Shown here: positions 1-8,529 of the stretch, one piece after another
Layout: every line of letters begins with the position of its first letter
How positions within the stretch are numbered: the first letter of the stretch is position 1
Origin: Prauserella muralis
Lineage (GTDB): Bacteria > Actinomycetota > Actinomycetes > Mycobacteriales > Pseudonocardiaceae
NCBI RefSeq assembly: GCF_003202285.1
Contig: NZ_MASW01000006.1
Coordinates: 372,001 to 436,000, forward strand
Direction: 5' to 3'
DNA length: 64,000 nt
Notes under the pieces: model-generated
Told to the model about the DNA's origin: nothing
What the model saw: only the letters and a program-made list of their open reading frames with translations
The model's database searches: none
Position numbers and translations under genes: made by a program

Positions 1-682
1 CACCGGCGTCCTCGAGCGACTTGCGCACCGACGCGATCGTCGAGCCCTTCTGGCCGACGGCGACGTAGATGCAGCGCACCTGCTTCGACGGGTCGCCGCT
101 CTCCCAGTTGGCCTTCTGGTTGATGATCGTGTCGACGCAGACGGCGGTCTTGCCGGTCTTGCGGTCGCCGATGATCAGCTGCCGCTGGCCACGGCCGATC
201 GGCGTCATCGCGTCGATCGCGGTGATGCCGGTCTGCAGCGGCTCGGACACCGGCTGGCGCTCCACCACGGACGCGGCCTGCAGCTCCAGCGCGCGGCGCT
301 CGGTCGACTCGATGTCGCCGAGGCCGTCGATCGGCTGGCCGAGCGGGTCGATGACGCGGCCGAGGAAGTTGTCGCCGACCGGGATCGACAGGATCCGCCC
401 GGTGCGCTTGACCTCCTGGCCCTCCTCGATCGTGTCGAAGTCACCCAGGATGACGACACCGATCTGGCGCGGCTCCAGGTTCTGCGCGACGCCCAGCACC
501 CCGCCGGGGAATTCGAGCAGCTCGTTGGCCATGGTCGACGGCAGGCCCTCGACGTGGGCGACACCGTCACCGGTGTCGACGACGACGCCGACCTCTTCCC
601 GGCTCACATCCGGGGAGTAACTCGAGACGTAGTTCTCGATCGCACTGCGGATCTCATCCGAGGAGATCGTCAGCTCCGCCAT
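1..682 (-). CDS. atpA: ATP synthase F1 subunit alpha (3' part outside window)
   Basis: Catalytic-head subunit of the F1Fo ATP synthase, on the cytoplasmic side of the membrane. The 227 residues present contain the N-terminal beta-barrel and the start of the nucleotide-binding domain, including the P-loop GDRKTGKT at residues 172-179, which is diagnostic for alpha (beta has GGAGVGKT). The reading frame runs off the left edge, so more than half of the roughly 550-residue protein is missing. It starts with ATG just after atpH in the usual order B-E-F-H-A on the minus strand. No anomaly is seen in the visible part. Confidence 0.97.
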   Translation of the reverse strand, partial: MAELTISSDEIRSAIENYVSSYSPDVSREEVGVVVDTGDGVAHVEGLPSTMANELLEFPGGVLGVAQNLEPRQIGVVILGDFDTIEEGQEVKRTGRILSIPVGDNFLGRVIDPLGQPIDGLGDIESTERRALELQAASVVERQPVSEPLQTGITAIDAMTPIGRGQRQLIIGDRKTGKTAVCVDTIINQKANWESGDPSKQVRCIYVAVGQKGSTIASVRKSLEDAG

Positions 683-726
683 GTCGTTCCCGCTCTCACT
701 TCGTTCTTGCCAAAGTTTGTGTTGTC

Positions 727-1548
727 TCAGCCGGCCAGCTGCCTGCGGAGCGACTCGAGTCGCCCGGCAGCGCTGCCGTCGATGACCTCGTCGCCGACGC
801 GCACCACGAGCCCGGCGCCGATGCTGCGGTCCAGCTCCACGTGCAGCGCCACCGGCCGCCCGTAGATGCGCCGGAGCCGCTCCGCGAGCTGGTCCCGCTG
901 CTCGGCCGTGAGCTCGGTCGCGCTGGTCACGTAGGCCACCGACCGTTCGCGCCGCGCGGCGGCCAGCTTCACCAGCTCGTCGATCTTGTGCGCGGCCCCG
1001 CGGCCACGCGGCCTGCCGACGACCTGCTCGGCGAGCACCTTCGTCACCGGGTCGACCCTGTCGGTGATCAGGGTGCGCATGAGGTTCCGCTTCGCCTCGG
1101 CAGAGGTGACCTGGTCGGCCAGCGCACGGTCGAGCTCGGGTTCCCTGTCCACGATACGTGCGATCCGGAACAGCTCGTCCTCGACGGTGTCCAGTTTGCC
1201 GGAGTTCTCGGCCGCGGTCAGCAGCGCGTTCCTGCCGAGGGACTCGACGCCGTCGACGAGCTCACGCGGGCTCGACCAGCGGTTGCCGACGACGGCATCG
1301 AGCACACGCAGCGCCGGCTCGGACACCTTGCCCTGCAGCAGGCTCCTGACCAGCCGCTTGCGGGCCTCGGGGTCCGACGAGCCGTCCGCGACGGCCCGTC
1401 GCAACCCGACCTCCCTGGCGAGCAGGTCGACCACGGAGAGCAGCTCTTCCCCGACGGCGGACGGGTCGGACCCCGCGTCGCCGAGGACCTCGTCGAGGCG
1501 GCTCTCGGCGAAGCCCAGAGCCTCGCGGCTCGCAGCATGCAGCGTCAT
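727..1548 (-). CDS. atpH: ATP synthase subunit delta
   Basis: Peripheral-stalk subunit that joins the b subunits to the top of the F1 head. The 273 residues are long compared with the roughly 180-residue E. coli protein, as is usual in actinobacteria. The C-terminal part has the conserved OSCP/delta pattern with [17 protein letters not shown] and [14 protein letters not shown] near the end. In mycobacteria delta is fused to a b subunit. Here atpF and atpH are separate genes with a 12-nt gap, the ordinary arrangement. Position between atpF and atpA supports the call. Confidence 0.96.
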   Translation of the reverse strand: MTLHAASREALGFAESRLDEVLGDAGSDPSAVGEELLSVVDLLAREVGLRRAVADGSSDPEARKRLVRSLLQGKVSEPALRVLDAVVGNRWSSPRELVDGVESLGRNALLTAAENSGKLDTVEDELFRIARIVDREPELDRALADQVTSAEAKRNLMRTLITDRVDPVTKVLAEQVVGRPRGRGAAHKIDELVKLAAARRERSVAYVTSATELTAEQRDQLAERLRRIYGRPVALHVELDRSIGAGLVVRVGDEVIDGSAAGRLESLRRQLAG

Positions 1549-1560
1549 GTACGCCTACTC

Positions 1561-2121
1561 CTAGTTCCTGGATCCGGCCGCGCCGTTGCCGCCGGCGTCG
1601 AGCTCGGCGAGGAACCGGTCGACCGTGCCCCGGCGCCTGGCCTCGTCCTCCAGCGCCTCGCCGACGATCCGGCTGGCCAGCTCGACCGAGTTCCGGCCGA
1701 GCTCGGCCCGCAGCTCGGCGACGATCTGGGCACGCTGGGCCTGCAGCTGCGCCTCGCCCTGCGCGACGATGCGCCGCGCCTCCTCCTGGGCGTCGGCCCG
1801 CAGCTCTTCCTTGATCTGCTCGGCCTCGAGCCGCGCGTCGTCCCGGATCTTGGCGGCCTCGGTCCTGGCCTCGGCGAGCTGCGCCTTGTACTGCTCCAGC
1901 GCCTGCTCGGCCTCGGCCTGGGCCTTCTCGGCCTTGGCGATGCCGCCCTCGATCTTCGCGGTGCGCTCCTCGTAGAGCTTCTCGAAGCGGGGCACCGCGA
2001 ACTTGCGCAGTGCCCACAGCAGAAGCAGGAACGCGACCAGCCCGAGGATGATCTCGGAGATATGCGGCACGACCGGGTTCGGCGCGCCTTCGGCCGCCAG
2101 AACCAGCTCGGTGTTCAGCAC
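1561..2121 (-). CDS. atpF: ATP synthase Fo subunit b
   Basis: Peripheral-stalk subunit anchoring F1 to the membrane. One membrane helix lies at about residues 21-40, followed by a long charged Ala/Glu/Lys/Arg-rich coiled coil to about residue 160, the classic b-subunit plan. The C-terminus ends in a short Gly/Ala-rich tail (about residues 172-186). Starts with GTG. Length of 186 residues is normal for the actinobacterial family. Lies between atpE and atpH, and the four Fo/stalk genes are evidently cotranscribed. Confidence 0.96.
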   Translation of the reverse strand: MLNTELVLAAEGAPNPVVPHISEIILGLVAFLLLLWALRKFAVPRFEKLYEERTAKIEGGIAKAEKAQAEAEQALEQYKAQLAEARTEAAKIRDDARLEAEQIKEELRADAQEEARRIVAQGEAQLQAQRAQIVAELRAELGRNSVELASRIVGEALEDEARRRGTVDRFLAELDAGGNGAAGSRN

Positions 2122-2159
2122 AGCTTCTCCCTAATGCCGTGAGCGACAGACAGTGAGGA

Positions 2160-2417
2160 TCAGCCGCCGGACGCGATGAAGTAGATGACGATGCCGAACA
2201 GGGCGAGCACCTCGACCAGGGCGAAGGTGGTCCAGGCGATACCCATCAGCTTGCCCTGCGCCTCCGGCTGGCGCGCGGTGCCGTTGATGACGGCGGCCCA
2301 GATCAGACCGACACCGATACCGGGGCCGACGGCGCCGAGACCGTAGCCGATCGCGGCAAGACCCGGGTTGATGTTGGTCGCGGCCTCCGCGGCCTGCGCG
2401 AGAACGATGTTGCTCAC
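2160..2417 (-). CDS. atpE: ATP synthase Fo subunit c
   Basis: Proton-carrying rotor-ring subunit, 85 residues, two membrane helices joined by the ARQP loop at residues 48-51. The ion-binding carboxylate is Glu69 in FALVEVL; the first helix has the glycine-rich packing motif [13 protein letters not shown]. The GTG at 2417 is preferred over the in-frame GTG at 2423 because an AGGGAAG ribosome site lies 5 nt upstream of it, too close to serve the earlier one. This is the subunit targeted by bedaquiline in mycobacteria. Confidence 0.96.
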   Translation of the reverse strand: MSNIVLAQAAEAATNINPGLAAIGYGLGAVGPGIGVGLIWAAVINGTARQPEAQGKLMGIAWTTFALVEVLALFGIVIYFIASGG

Positions 2418-2481
2418 TTGCACTTCCCTTTCAACTCGGTCCGCAACTGGCGCGGATCGGGGGCTCTTTCTCGGTGGCTAC

Positions 2482-3270
2482 TCAGTGGTCGGACGCGAGC
2501 GCCATGCCGATGTAGTTCGCTGACAACAGCGCGAAGATGTAGGCCTGCAGCACCTGGATGAGGGCCTCCAGGAACGTCAGGGCGATCGCGAAGAGGAAGC
2601 TGACGATCGACACCGGCTTGAGCGCCGCGCTGGCCTCCAGGAGCAGGTACTCGCCGCCGAGCGTGAACACCAGCAGCAGCAGGTGGCCCGCGAACATGGC
2701 GGCGAAGACCCGCAGCGCCAGCGTGATCGGGTTAATCAGGAACTTCTGCAGGAACTCGATCGGCGTCAGCAGCGGCAGGATGAATCCAGGCGCACTCGAC
2801 GGCACGGTCTGGTTCTTCAGGTACCCGACGAAGCCGTGTCGTTTGAAGCCGACGTAGTGGTAGACCGGGTACACCACGAGCACCGACAGCGCGAGCGGGA
2901 ACCCGATGTGCGACATCGTCGGGAACTGCAGGATCGGGATGATCCCGAACAGGTTGTTCACGAGGATGAAGCTGAACAACGCGAGAACGAGAGGGACGAA
3001 CGGGCGGAAGTCCTTCGATCCGATCTGCTCTCGCGCGATGTTGTTGCGCCCGAAGTCGTAGACCGACTCGACGGCGAACTGGAACTTGCTCGGCACCATC
3101 TTGAGGTTGCGCGAGCCGAGCACGAAGAACGCGGCGACGATGATCGCCGCAAGGACGGCGAGCACCATCGGCTTGGTAACGAAAGTTCCTTCGCCGAAGA
3201 TGGGACCCAGGTCGAAGTCCTTCGCACCGGGGGCGACGAACTCGCCTTCGGCTAGCACCAGCGCGCCCAA
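2482..3270 (-). CDS. atpB: ATP synthase Fo subunit a
   Basis: Membrane stator subunit forming the two proton half-channels beside the c ring. It is 262 residues with five or six hydrophobic segments. The essential arginine is Arg187 in NPITLALRVFAAMFAGH. The start appears to be TTG: AGGAG sits 5 nt upstream of it, while the next candidate (GTG at 3258) has no comparable site. Heads the atpBEFHA group on the minus strand. The 260-nt region upstream probably holds the operon promoter, but I see no convincing -35/-10 pair. Confidence 0.95.
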   Translation of the reverse strand: MGALVLAEGEFVAPGAKDFDLGPIFGEGTFVTKPMVLAVLAAIIVAAFFVLGSRNLKMVPSKFQFAVESVYDFGRNNIAREQIGSKDFRPFVPLVLALFSFILVNNLFGIIPILQFPTMSHIGFPLALSVLVVYPVYHYVGFKRHGFVGYLKNQTVPSSAPGFILPLLTPIEFLQKFLINPITLALRVFAAMFAGHLLLLVFTLGGEYLLLEASAALKPVSIVSFLFAIALTFLEALIQVLQAYIFALLSANYIGMALASDH

Positions 3271-3530
3271 CTGGGCTCCTTCCGGTTCTCCCGGCCGGCG
3301 TTCACTCCGCCGGGGGAATCGTCACGATCAGGACTTAACGTACCTGATACAGATCGAGTACTCGGAGGCGGCTACCACGTCCTGTAGGACTCGACCGGGC
3401 ACCCGGCCCGTGCAGGGAACGCATCACGCCGGGGAGCCGGGCGAACCGCCTCCACGGCGCGGACGATACCAGCCGCCCGAGGGCTGCCGTACGCCCGTAC
3501 TCCATAACGCGACAGCCGGGCACGAATCAC

Positions 3531-4010
3531 CTAGTTGGGGATGATCGTCGGGATCTTGGTCCGCTTGAACGCGACCATCTCGGCGCCCGCCCAGACCAGG
3601 ATCACACCCATCATCGTCAGCGCGAGCGCGTAGGTGTGCAGCGCGTCGACGCCACGCAGCAGGGTCATCACGCCGAAGATCACCAGCATCTTGAAGACGT
3701 AGCCGCCCAGCGCCACGGCCATCACGGCCATCGGGTGCATACCGGCCGACCAGCGCATCATGAACAGGGTCGCCAGCGACGACGCGAACGCCACCGCGCC
3801 ACCGACGAGCGCGCCGAACAGGCCCGCCGAGCCCACCCACAGCGCGCCGGCGACCGCGCCGATCACCACCACGGCGAGCGAGGGCACCAGCGCCGTCCTC
3901 CACATCGCACGGGCGAGCTTGAGCACCTGCTCGGCGTGCGGGTTCGGGGGCTCGGCGGCCGTGCCGGCGCTGCCGGTGTCGCCGGTGCTGTCGGGGTCAC
4001 TGCTGCTCAT
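3531..4010 (-). CDS. AtpI-like membrane protein upstream of ATP synthase genes
   Basis: A 159-residue membrane protein with a hydrophilic acidic N-terminus (about 35 residues, Ser/Asp/Thr/Gly-rich) and about four hydrophobic helices. It occupies the position of AtpI/Rv1303-type proteins before atpB. AtpI-family proteins are thought to help assemble the c ring or handle magnesium; that role is inferred from position, as no catalytic motif is visible. Its ATG overlaps the stop of the upstream wecA-like gene by 4 nt (ATGA), so the two are probably translationally coupled. Confidence 0.75.
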   Translation of the reverse strand: MSSSDPDSTGDTGSAGTAAEPPNPHAEQVLKLARAMWRTALVPSLAVVVIGAVAGALWVGSAGLFGALVGGAVAFASSLATLFMMRWSAGMHPMAVMAVALGGYVFKMLVIFGVMTLLRGVDALHTYALALTMMGVILVWAGAEMVAFKRTKIPTIIPN

Positions 4011-5170
4011 GAGGCTCCTTGCTGGTTGCGCGACCTCAGTCTAGGGACAATGGACACCAGCGCCGCGACCAGCAGCCCGGCACACGTGATCCAGAACACA
4101 GCGGCGGTGTCGAACAGGGTCACCGCGACGGCGCCGAAGGCCAGCAGCCCCGCCCACAGATAGATCAGCAGCACCGCGCGCCGCTGCGAGTGCCCGATCT
4201 CCAGCAGCCGGTGGTGCAGGTGCATCTTGTCGGCGGCGAACGGGCTCTCGCCACGCCGCGTGCGCCGCACCACGGCCATCACGAGGTCGAGCAACGGCAG
4301 GAAGAGCACGGCCGCCACGACGAACAGCGGCGACAGCAGCGCCACGACGTCGGTGGCGTCGAACAGGGTGTACTGGATGCGGCCCGAGGCCGACGTGCTC
4401 GCGGCGGCGAGCATCAGCCCGATCATCATCGAGCCCGAGTCGCCCATGAAGATCTTCGCGGGCTGGAAGTTGTGCGGCAGGAAGCCGAGGCACGCGCCGG
4501 CGAGCGTCGCGGCGATGAGCGCGGGCGGGTAGGCGCCGACGTCCCCTCCCGAGGAGGACAGCAGCCCCAGCGAGAACGCCGCCGTGGCGGCCGCGGCGAT
4601 GAGCCCGAGGCCGGCGGCGAGCCCGTCGAGCCCGTCGACGAAGTTCATCGCGTTGACCATGACCACGACGAGCAGCACGACCAGCAGCCCGCCCTGGTTG
4701 CTGTCGAAGATCAGCACCTGGCCGAGCGCGTCGGAGTCGCCGCCCCACGGCACCCAGAACGACACCCACTGCAGTCCGAAGAGGACGAGGATGCCCGCGC
4801 ACATCACCTGCCCGGCGAGCTTGGTCCACGCGTCGATCTCGAACCGGTCGTCCAGCGCACCGATGAGCACGATCACGGCGCCGCCGACGAGGACGGCCAC
4901 CGGGTCGTAGGAGTACTCGAACGCGCGGCGCAGCACCGGCAGCTGGTGCGCCATCGCCATGCCGCCCGCCACGCCGAAGTACATCGCCAGCCCGCCCATG
5001 CGCGGGATCGGGATGACGTGCACGTCGCGCTTGCGGGGCACGGCGACGGCGCCGACCCTGATCGCGAACCGCCGCACCAGAGCGGTCAGCAGGAACGTCA
5101 GCGCCGCGGAGACGAGGCCGACGAGGATGTACTCACGGATCGGGAGACCGGCTGTCGCGGTAGGCGTCAC
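4007..5170 (-). CDS. wecA: WecA/TagO-family undecaprenyl- or decaprenyl-phosphate GlcNAc-1-P transferase
   Basis: Integral membrane enzyme that moves GlcNAc-1-phosphate from UDP-GlcNAc to a polyprenyl phosphate. In actinobacteria this is the first step of the linker between peptidoglycan and arabinogalactan. The 387 residues have about ten membrane helices and the family signatures: the acidic GALDDRFEID loop, NAMNFVDGLDGLAAG, FMGDSGS, and the HLHHRL sugar-specificity loop. Starts with GTG. The equivalent mycobacterial gene (rfe/wecA, Rv1302) occupies the same place between sua5 and the atpI-like gene. MraY is excluded by the chromosomal context. Confidence 0.92.
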   Translation of the reverse strand: MTPTATAGLPIREYILVGLVSAALTFLLTALVRRFAIRVGAVAVPRKRDVHVIPIPRMGGLAMYFGVAGGMAMAHQLPVLRRAFEYSYDPVAVLVGGAVIVLIGALDDRFEIDAWTKLAGQVMCAGILVLFGLQWVSFWVPWGGDSDALGQVLIFDSNQGGLLVVLLVVVMVNAMNFVDGLDGLAAGLGLIAAAATAAFSLGLLSSSGGDVGAYPPALIAATLAGACLGFLPHNFQPAKIFMGDSGSMMIGLMLAAASTSASGRIQYTLFDATDVVALLSPLFVVAAVLFLPLLDLVMAVVRRTRRGESPFAADKMHLHHRLLEIGHSQRRAVLLIYLWAGLLAFGAVAVTLFDTAAVFWITCAGLLVAALVSIVPRLRSRNQQGAS

Positions 5171-5240
5171 GAACGGGTCATCCCCTGGAGGCGAGGCACT
5201 GCGGGGTCACAGCGGGCAACGCTACCGCGAGTGCGCCACG

Positions 5241-5891
5241 TCACTGTCGCGGGCCGACCTCGGCCCCGAGCACCTCCGACACCGCGGCCGCGCTGACCGC
5301 GCCCTCGCGCAGCAGCACCGGGTGCTCGCCGGTGAGGTCGACGATCGTCGAGGGCACCGGGTCGCCGCTCGGGCCGCCGTCGAGATAGACCGCCACCGAC
5401 TCGCCGAGCTGCTCCTGCGCCTCCTGCGCGGTCGCGGCGGGCGGCTGCCCGGAGACGTTGGCGCTCGACACGGCCATCGGACCGACCTCGCGCAGCAGTT
5501 CCAGCGCCACCGGATGCAGCGGCATGCGCAACATCACGGTGCCGCGCGTGCTGCCGAGGTCCCAGTTGAGGCTCGGCGCGTGCGGAAGCACGATCGACAG
5601 GTCGCCGGGCCAGAACGCCTCGATGAGGGTGCGGGCCTGCTGCGGCACGCCGAGCACGAGGCCGTCCAGGGTGGACCACGAACCGACGAGCACGCCCACC
5701 GGCATGTCCGGGCCGCGGCGCTTGGCCTCCAGCAGCGACCGCACGGCGCCCGCGTCGAACGCGTCCCCGCCGATGCCGTACACGGTGTCGGTGGGCAGGA
5801 CGACCAGCCTGCTCGACCGCACCGCCGACGCCGCCGCCCTGAGCCCGTCGGCCCTGGAATCCGGTTTGCTGCAGTCGTACACCGCGCTCAT
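5241..5891 (-). CDS. tsaC: L-threonylcarbamoyladenylate synthase (YrdC/Sua5 family)
   Basis: Makes threonylcarbamoyl-AMP from threonine, bicarbonate and ATP, the first step of the t6A37 modification of ANN-decoding tRNAs. The 216 residues form the YrdC domain, with VVLPTDTVYGIGGDA near residue 35 and a central SSANVSGQPP motif. It lacks the extra C-terminal Sua5 domain, so it is the short form. It lies downstream of prmC on the minus strand, separated by about 145 nt that hold a tandem repeat. Same position as Rv1301. Confidence 0.93.
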   Translation of the reverse strand: MSAVYDCSKPDSRADGLRAAASAVRSSRLVVLPTDTVYGIGGDAFDAGAVRSLLEAKRRGPDMPVGVLVGSWSTLDGLVLGVPQQARTLIEAFWPGDLSIVLPHAPSLNWDLGSTRGTVMLRMPLHPVALELLREVGPMAVSSANVSGQPPAATAQEAQEQLGESVAVYLDGGPSGDPVPSTIVDLTGEHPVLLREGAVSAAAVSEVLGAEVGPRQ

Positions 5892-5949
5892 GGGCGCACA
5901 GCTTAGCCCTGCTTCCCCTCGCCGGTTCGGCTACGGTGCCTCTCCCCCG

Positions 5950-6036
5950 AGCTCCCCAATGTGGCATTCGTAGCGTTGAGCGCAACCAATGCCGCATTGG
6001 GGAAGTTGAGTGCTACCAATGCCGCATTGGGGAGCT
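5950..6036. repeat. 30-bp tandem repeat array inside an inverted repeat, prmC-sua5 intergenic
   Basis: On the minus strand three degenerate 30-bp units follow one another, each containing AATGCGGCATTGG or a variant. Two units carry a 15-bp near-perfect palindrome CCAATGC-C-GCATTGG (5986-6000 and 6016-6030). The whole array is closed by a 12-bp inverted repeat, AGCTCCCCAATG at 5950-5961 against CATTGGGGAGCT at 6025-6036, so it can fold into one large or several small hairpins. Because 30 is a multiple of three, every frame reads as a 10-residue repeat. No gene is recognised here. It may act as mRNA-stabilising or attenuating structure or be a mobile short repeat. Confidence 0.8.
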
Positions 6037-6900
6037 TCAGGCGCGGCGGGCGGTGACGAAGCGGGGGCGGCCGGCAAGGTCGGGGTGGTCGGCGACGTCG
6101 GTGAGCACCCGGCGAGCCTGCAGCAACGGCGGCACCGCGCGGCCATGGCTGTCGTCGTGCTCGATGGCGACCCCGCCGCCGGGCCGCAGCAACCGGGCCG
6201 CGGCGGCCACGACGTGCCGGATGACGTCGAGCCCGCCGCCCTGCGCGAACACCGCCTGGGGCGGGTCGTAGCCGGCCACCTCTGGCGGCACCGGGGTGCC
6301 CTCGGGCACGTACGGCGGGTTGCACAGCACGAGGTCGACGAGCCCGTCCAGCTCCGCGAAGACGGTGTGATCGGTGACGTCGCCGGAGTAGAGCCGGATC
6401 GGGGTGTCCCCGGCCTCGGCGCGCGTGTCGGCGTTGTGCCGCGCCCAGGCCAGCGCGTTCGAGTCGTTGTCCACCGCGTACACCACGGCGTCGGGCCTGG
6501 CGTGCGCCACGGCCAGTGCGAGCGCCCCTGAGCCGGTGCACAGGTCCACCACCACGGGATACTCCCGGCCCTTGAGGACCTTCAGGCCCCACTCCAGCAG
6601 CAGCTCGGTCTCGGGCCGGGGCACGAACACACCGGGCCCGACGGCGACGGTGATGTCGCCGAGTGCGGCCCACCCGGTGAGGTGCTGCAACGGCACCCGC
6701 TTGGCGCGCTGCGTCACCAGCTGCCCGATGGCCTCCACGACGGGAGGATCGACCAGCGGCACGAGCGGGAGGCGCCCGCGCTCCACACCCAGCACGTGCG
6801 CGGCGATCAGCTCCGCATCGGCGCGCGGCGATGCCACGCCCGCCTGTTCGAGGATGCGGGTCGCCTCCAGGATCGCCAGGCGCAGGGGCTGTCTCTTCAC
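6037..6900 (-). CDS. prmC: Release factor N5-glutamine methyltransferase
   Basis: Methylates the glutamine of the GGQ motif in release factors 1 and 2 using SAM, raising termination efficiency. The 287 residues have an N-terminal helical substrate-recognition domain (about 1-85), then a Rossmann methyltransferase domain with VVDLCTGSGALALAVA and the diagnostic NPPY motif in LVLCNPPYVPEG. GTG start. Directly downstream of prfA, which encodes its substrate, a widely conserved pairing. The tandem repeat array begins right after its stop codon. Confidence 0.95.
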   Translation of the reverse strand: MKRQPLRLAILEATRILEQAGVASPRADAELIAAHVLGVERGRLPLVPLVDPPVVEAIGQLVTQRAKRVPLQHLTGWAALGDITVAVGPGVFVPRPETELLLEWGLKVLKGREYPVVVDLCTGSGALALAVAHARPDAVVYAVDNDSNALAWARHNADTRAEAGDTPIRLYSGDVTDHTVFAELDGLVDLVLCNPPYVPEGTPVPPEVAGYDPPQAVFAQGGGLDVIRHVVAAAARLLRPGGGVAIEHDDSHGRAVPPLLQARRVLTDVADHPDLAGRPRFVTARRA

Positions 6901-6972
6901 GGCCTCAAGCCTGGCACACGGCGAGTCGCGGACGCGGCCAACACGGCGACACCGGCGGCCAACACGCGCGGG

Positions 6973-8049
6973 TCAGGACTGGGCCTTGGCGAGCCGCTCC
7001 TCGCGGTCGGCGCTGGTGAGCGCGTCGAGCACGCCGTCGAGGTCCCCATCGAGCACCTGGTCCAGGTTGTAGGCCTTGTAGTTGACCCGGTGGTCGGAGA
7101 TGCGGTTCTCCGGGAAGTTGTAGGTGCGCACCCGCTCGGAGCGGTCGACGGTGCGCACCTGGGAGCGGCGGGCGTCGGCGGCCTTGGCTGCCGCCTCCTC
7201 CTCGGCCATGGCCTGCAACCGCGCCTGGAGCACCTGGATCGCGCGCGCCCGGTTCTGGATCTGCGACTTCTCGTTCTGGCACGACACGACGATCCCGGTG
7301 GGCAGGTGCGTCACCCGCACGGCCGAGTCGGTGGTGTTGACGCTCTGCCCGCCGGGGCCCGACGAACGGAACACGTCGATGCGCAGGTCGCCCGCGTCGA
7401 GCTCCACCTCGACCTCCTCGGGCTCCGGGTAGATCAGCACGCCCGCCGCGGAGGTGTGGATGCGCCCCTGCGACTCGGTCGCCGGAACGCGCTGCACGCG
7501 GTGCACGCCGCCCTCGAACTTCAGCCGCGCCCACACCCCGTCCGCCGGAGCACTGCCCGCCTTGCTCTTGATGGAGACCGTGACGTCCTTGTAGCCGCCG
7601 AGGTCGGAGTCGGTCGCGTCGAGCACCTCGGCCCTCCAGCCGTGCCGCTCGGCGTAGCGCAGGTACATGCGCAGCAGGTCGCCCGCGAACAGCGCGGACT
7701 CCTCGCCGCCCTCACCGGACTTGATCTCCATGACGACGTCGGAGCCGTCGTAGGGGTCGCGCGGCAGCAGCAGCTCGGTGAGCCTGGCCTCCAGCGCGGG
7801 CAGCCGTGCGGCGATCTCGTCGGCCTCGGCCGCGAAGCCGGGATCCTCGGTGGCCAGCTCCCTCGCCGCGGCCAGGTCCGAGCGGGCCCCCTCCAGCTCG
7901 GTGAGCGTCTTGACCACGGGGGCCAGCTCCGCGTACCGGCGGCCCAGCTTGCGGGCACGCGCCTGGTCGGCGTGCACGGCCGGATCGGCGAGCTGCTCCT
8001 CCAGTTCCGCGTACTCCTCGCGCAGGCCCTGCAGCGAACTCGACTCCAC
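6973..8049 (-). CDS. prfA: Peptide chain release factor 1
   Basis: Recognises UAA and UAG in the ribosomal A site and triggers peptide release. It is 358 residues, the normal RF1 length. The codon-recognition tripeptide is PAT in [10 protein letters not shown], which marks RF1 rather than RF2 (SPF). The catalytic GGQ is in [11 protein letters not shown]. The frame is open further upstream, but the GTG at 8049 is the right start: AGGGAAGG lies about 6 nt upstream and the protein then begins [13 protein letters not shown], matching the family N-terminus. The extra upstream frame runs through the rpmE terminator and is not protein. Confidence 0.96.
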   Translation of the reverse strand: MESSSLQGLREEYAELEEQLADPAVHADQARARKLGRRYAELAPVVKTLTELEGARSDLAAARELATEDPGFAAEADEIAARLPALEARLTELLLPRDPYDGSDVVMEIKSGEGGEESALFAGDLLRMYLRYAERHGWRAEVLDATDSDLGGYKDVTVSIKSKAGSAPADGVWARLKFEGGVHRVQRVPATESQGRIHTSAAGVLIYPEPEEVEVELDAGDLRIDVFRSSGPGGQSVNTTDSAVRVTHLPTGIVVSCQNEKSQIQNRARAIQVLQARLQAMAEEEAAAKAADARRSQVRTVDRSERVRTYNFPENRISDHRVNYKAYNLDQVLDGDLDGVLDALTSADREERLAKAQS

Positions 8050-8094
8050 GGCGCCTTCCCTTTCTCCAGCCTTCCGACTCCAGCCGGGTGAACA

Positions 8095-8138
8095 CGAAAA
8101 CGGCGCCCGCCCTGCCGGAAGGCAGATGCGGGCGCCGT
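8095..8138 (-). terminator. Intrinsic terminator after rpmE
   Basis: An 11-bp GC-rich stem ACGGCGCCCGC (8100-8110) pairs with GCGGGCGCCGT (8128-8138); the loop contains a second 5-bp stem CTGCC/GGCAG. Read on the minus strand it is followed by TTTTCGTGTT, a fair U-tract. It lies between rpmE and prfA, so L31 can be transcribed separately from RF1. Confidence 0.8.
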
Positions 8139-8146
8139 CGGTGAAG

Positions 8147-8374
8147 CTACTTGTCGCCGGCCTTCTTCGGGCGCCTGCCGTAGCGGGCCTCGAAGCGGGC
8201 GACCCGGCCACCGGTGTCCAGAATCTTCTGCTTGCCGGTGTAGAACGGGTGGCAGTTGGAGCACATCTCCACGTGCATGTTGCCCGAGCTCTTGGTGCTG
8301 CGGGTGGTGAAGGTGTTGCCGCAGCCGCAGGTCACGGTGGTGACCACGTACTCCGGGTGAATACCGCTCTTCAT
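8147..8374 (-). CDS. rpmE: 50S ribosomal protein L31 (zinc-binding type)
   Basis: Large-subunit ribosomal protein of 75 residues. It has the four-cysteine zinc set of the C+ form: TCGCGNTF near residue 17 and [15 protein letters not shown] near residues 37-51. Many actinobacteria also carry a zinc-free paralogue elsewhere that replaces this one under zinc starvation; none is in this window. The ATG at 8374 gives the family start MKSGIHPEY. Between rho and prfA, as in mycobacteria. Confidence 0.96.
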   Translation of the reverse strand: MKSGIHPEYVVTTVTCGCGNTFTTRSTKSSGNMHVEMCSNCHPFYTGKQKILDTGGRVARFEARYGRRPKKAGDK

Positions 8375-8478
8375 GGTGTCCTCTCTCAGGTGGCGCCGGG
8401 TCCCCACGCCGGGGGTGAACCGGTACCGGACGTCAGCGGGTCGATTCTGCCAGATGAGGCAGCTCCTCCTGCAACGTG

Positions 8479-8509
8479 CCCCGGTGGCCGGCTATTCCGG
8501 CCACCGGGG
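8479..8509 (-). terminator. Hairpin after rho
   Basis: A perfect 13-bp inverted repeat, CCCCGGTGGCCGG (8479-8491) with CCGGCCACCGGGG (8497-8509) and a 5-nt loop, 20 nt past the rho stop codon. There is no clear U-tract on the minus strand. It is probably a terminator or 3'-end stabiliser of the rho mRNA. Confidence 0.65.
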
Positions 8510-8529
8510 ACACGCGTCGCCGTCGGTCG

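Noticed and set aside
8050-8211. N-terminal extension of release factor 1
   Set aside because: The extra 54 codons run through the rpmE terminator and tail; GTG 8049 has the ribosome site and the family N-terminus.
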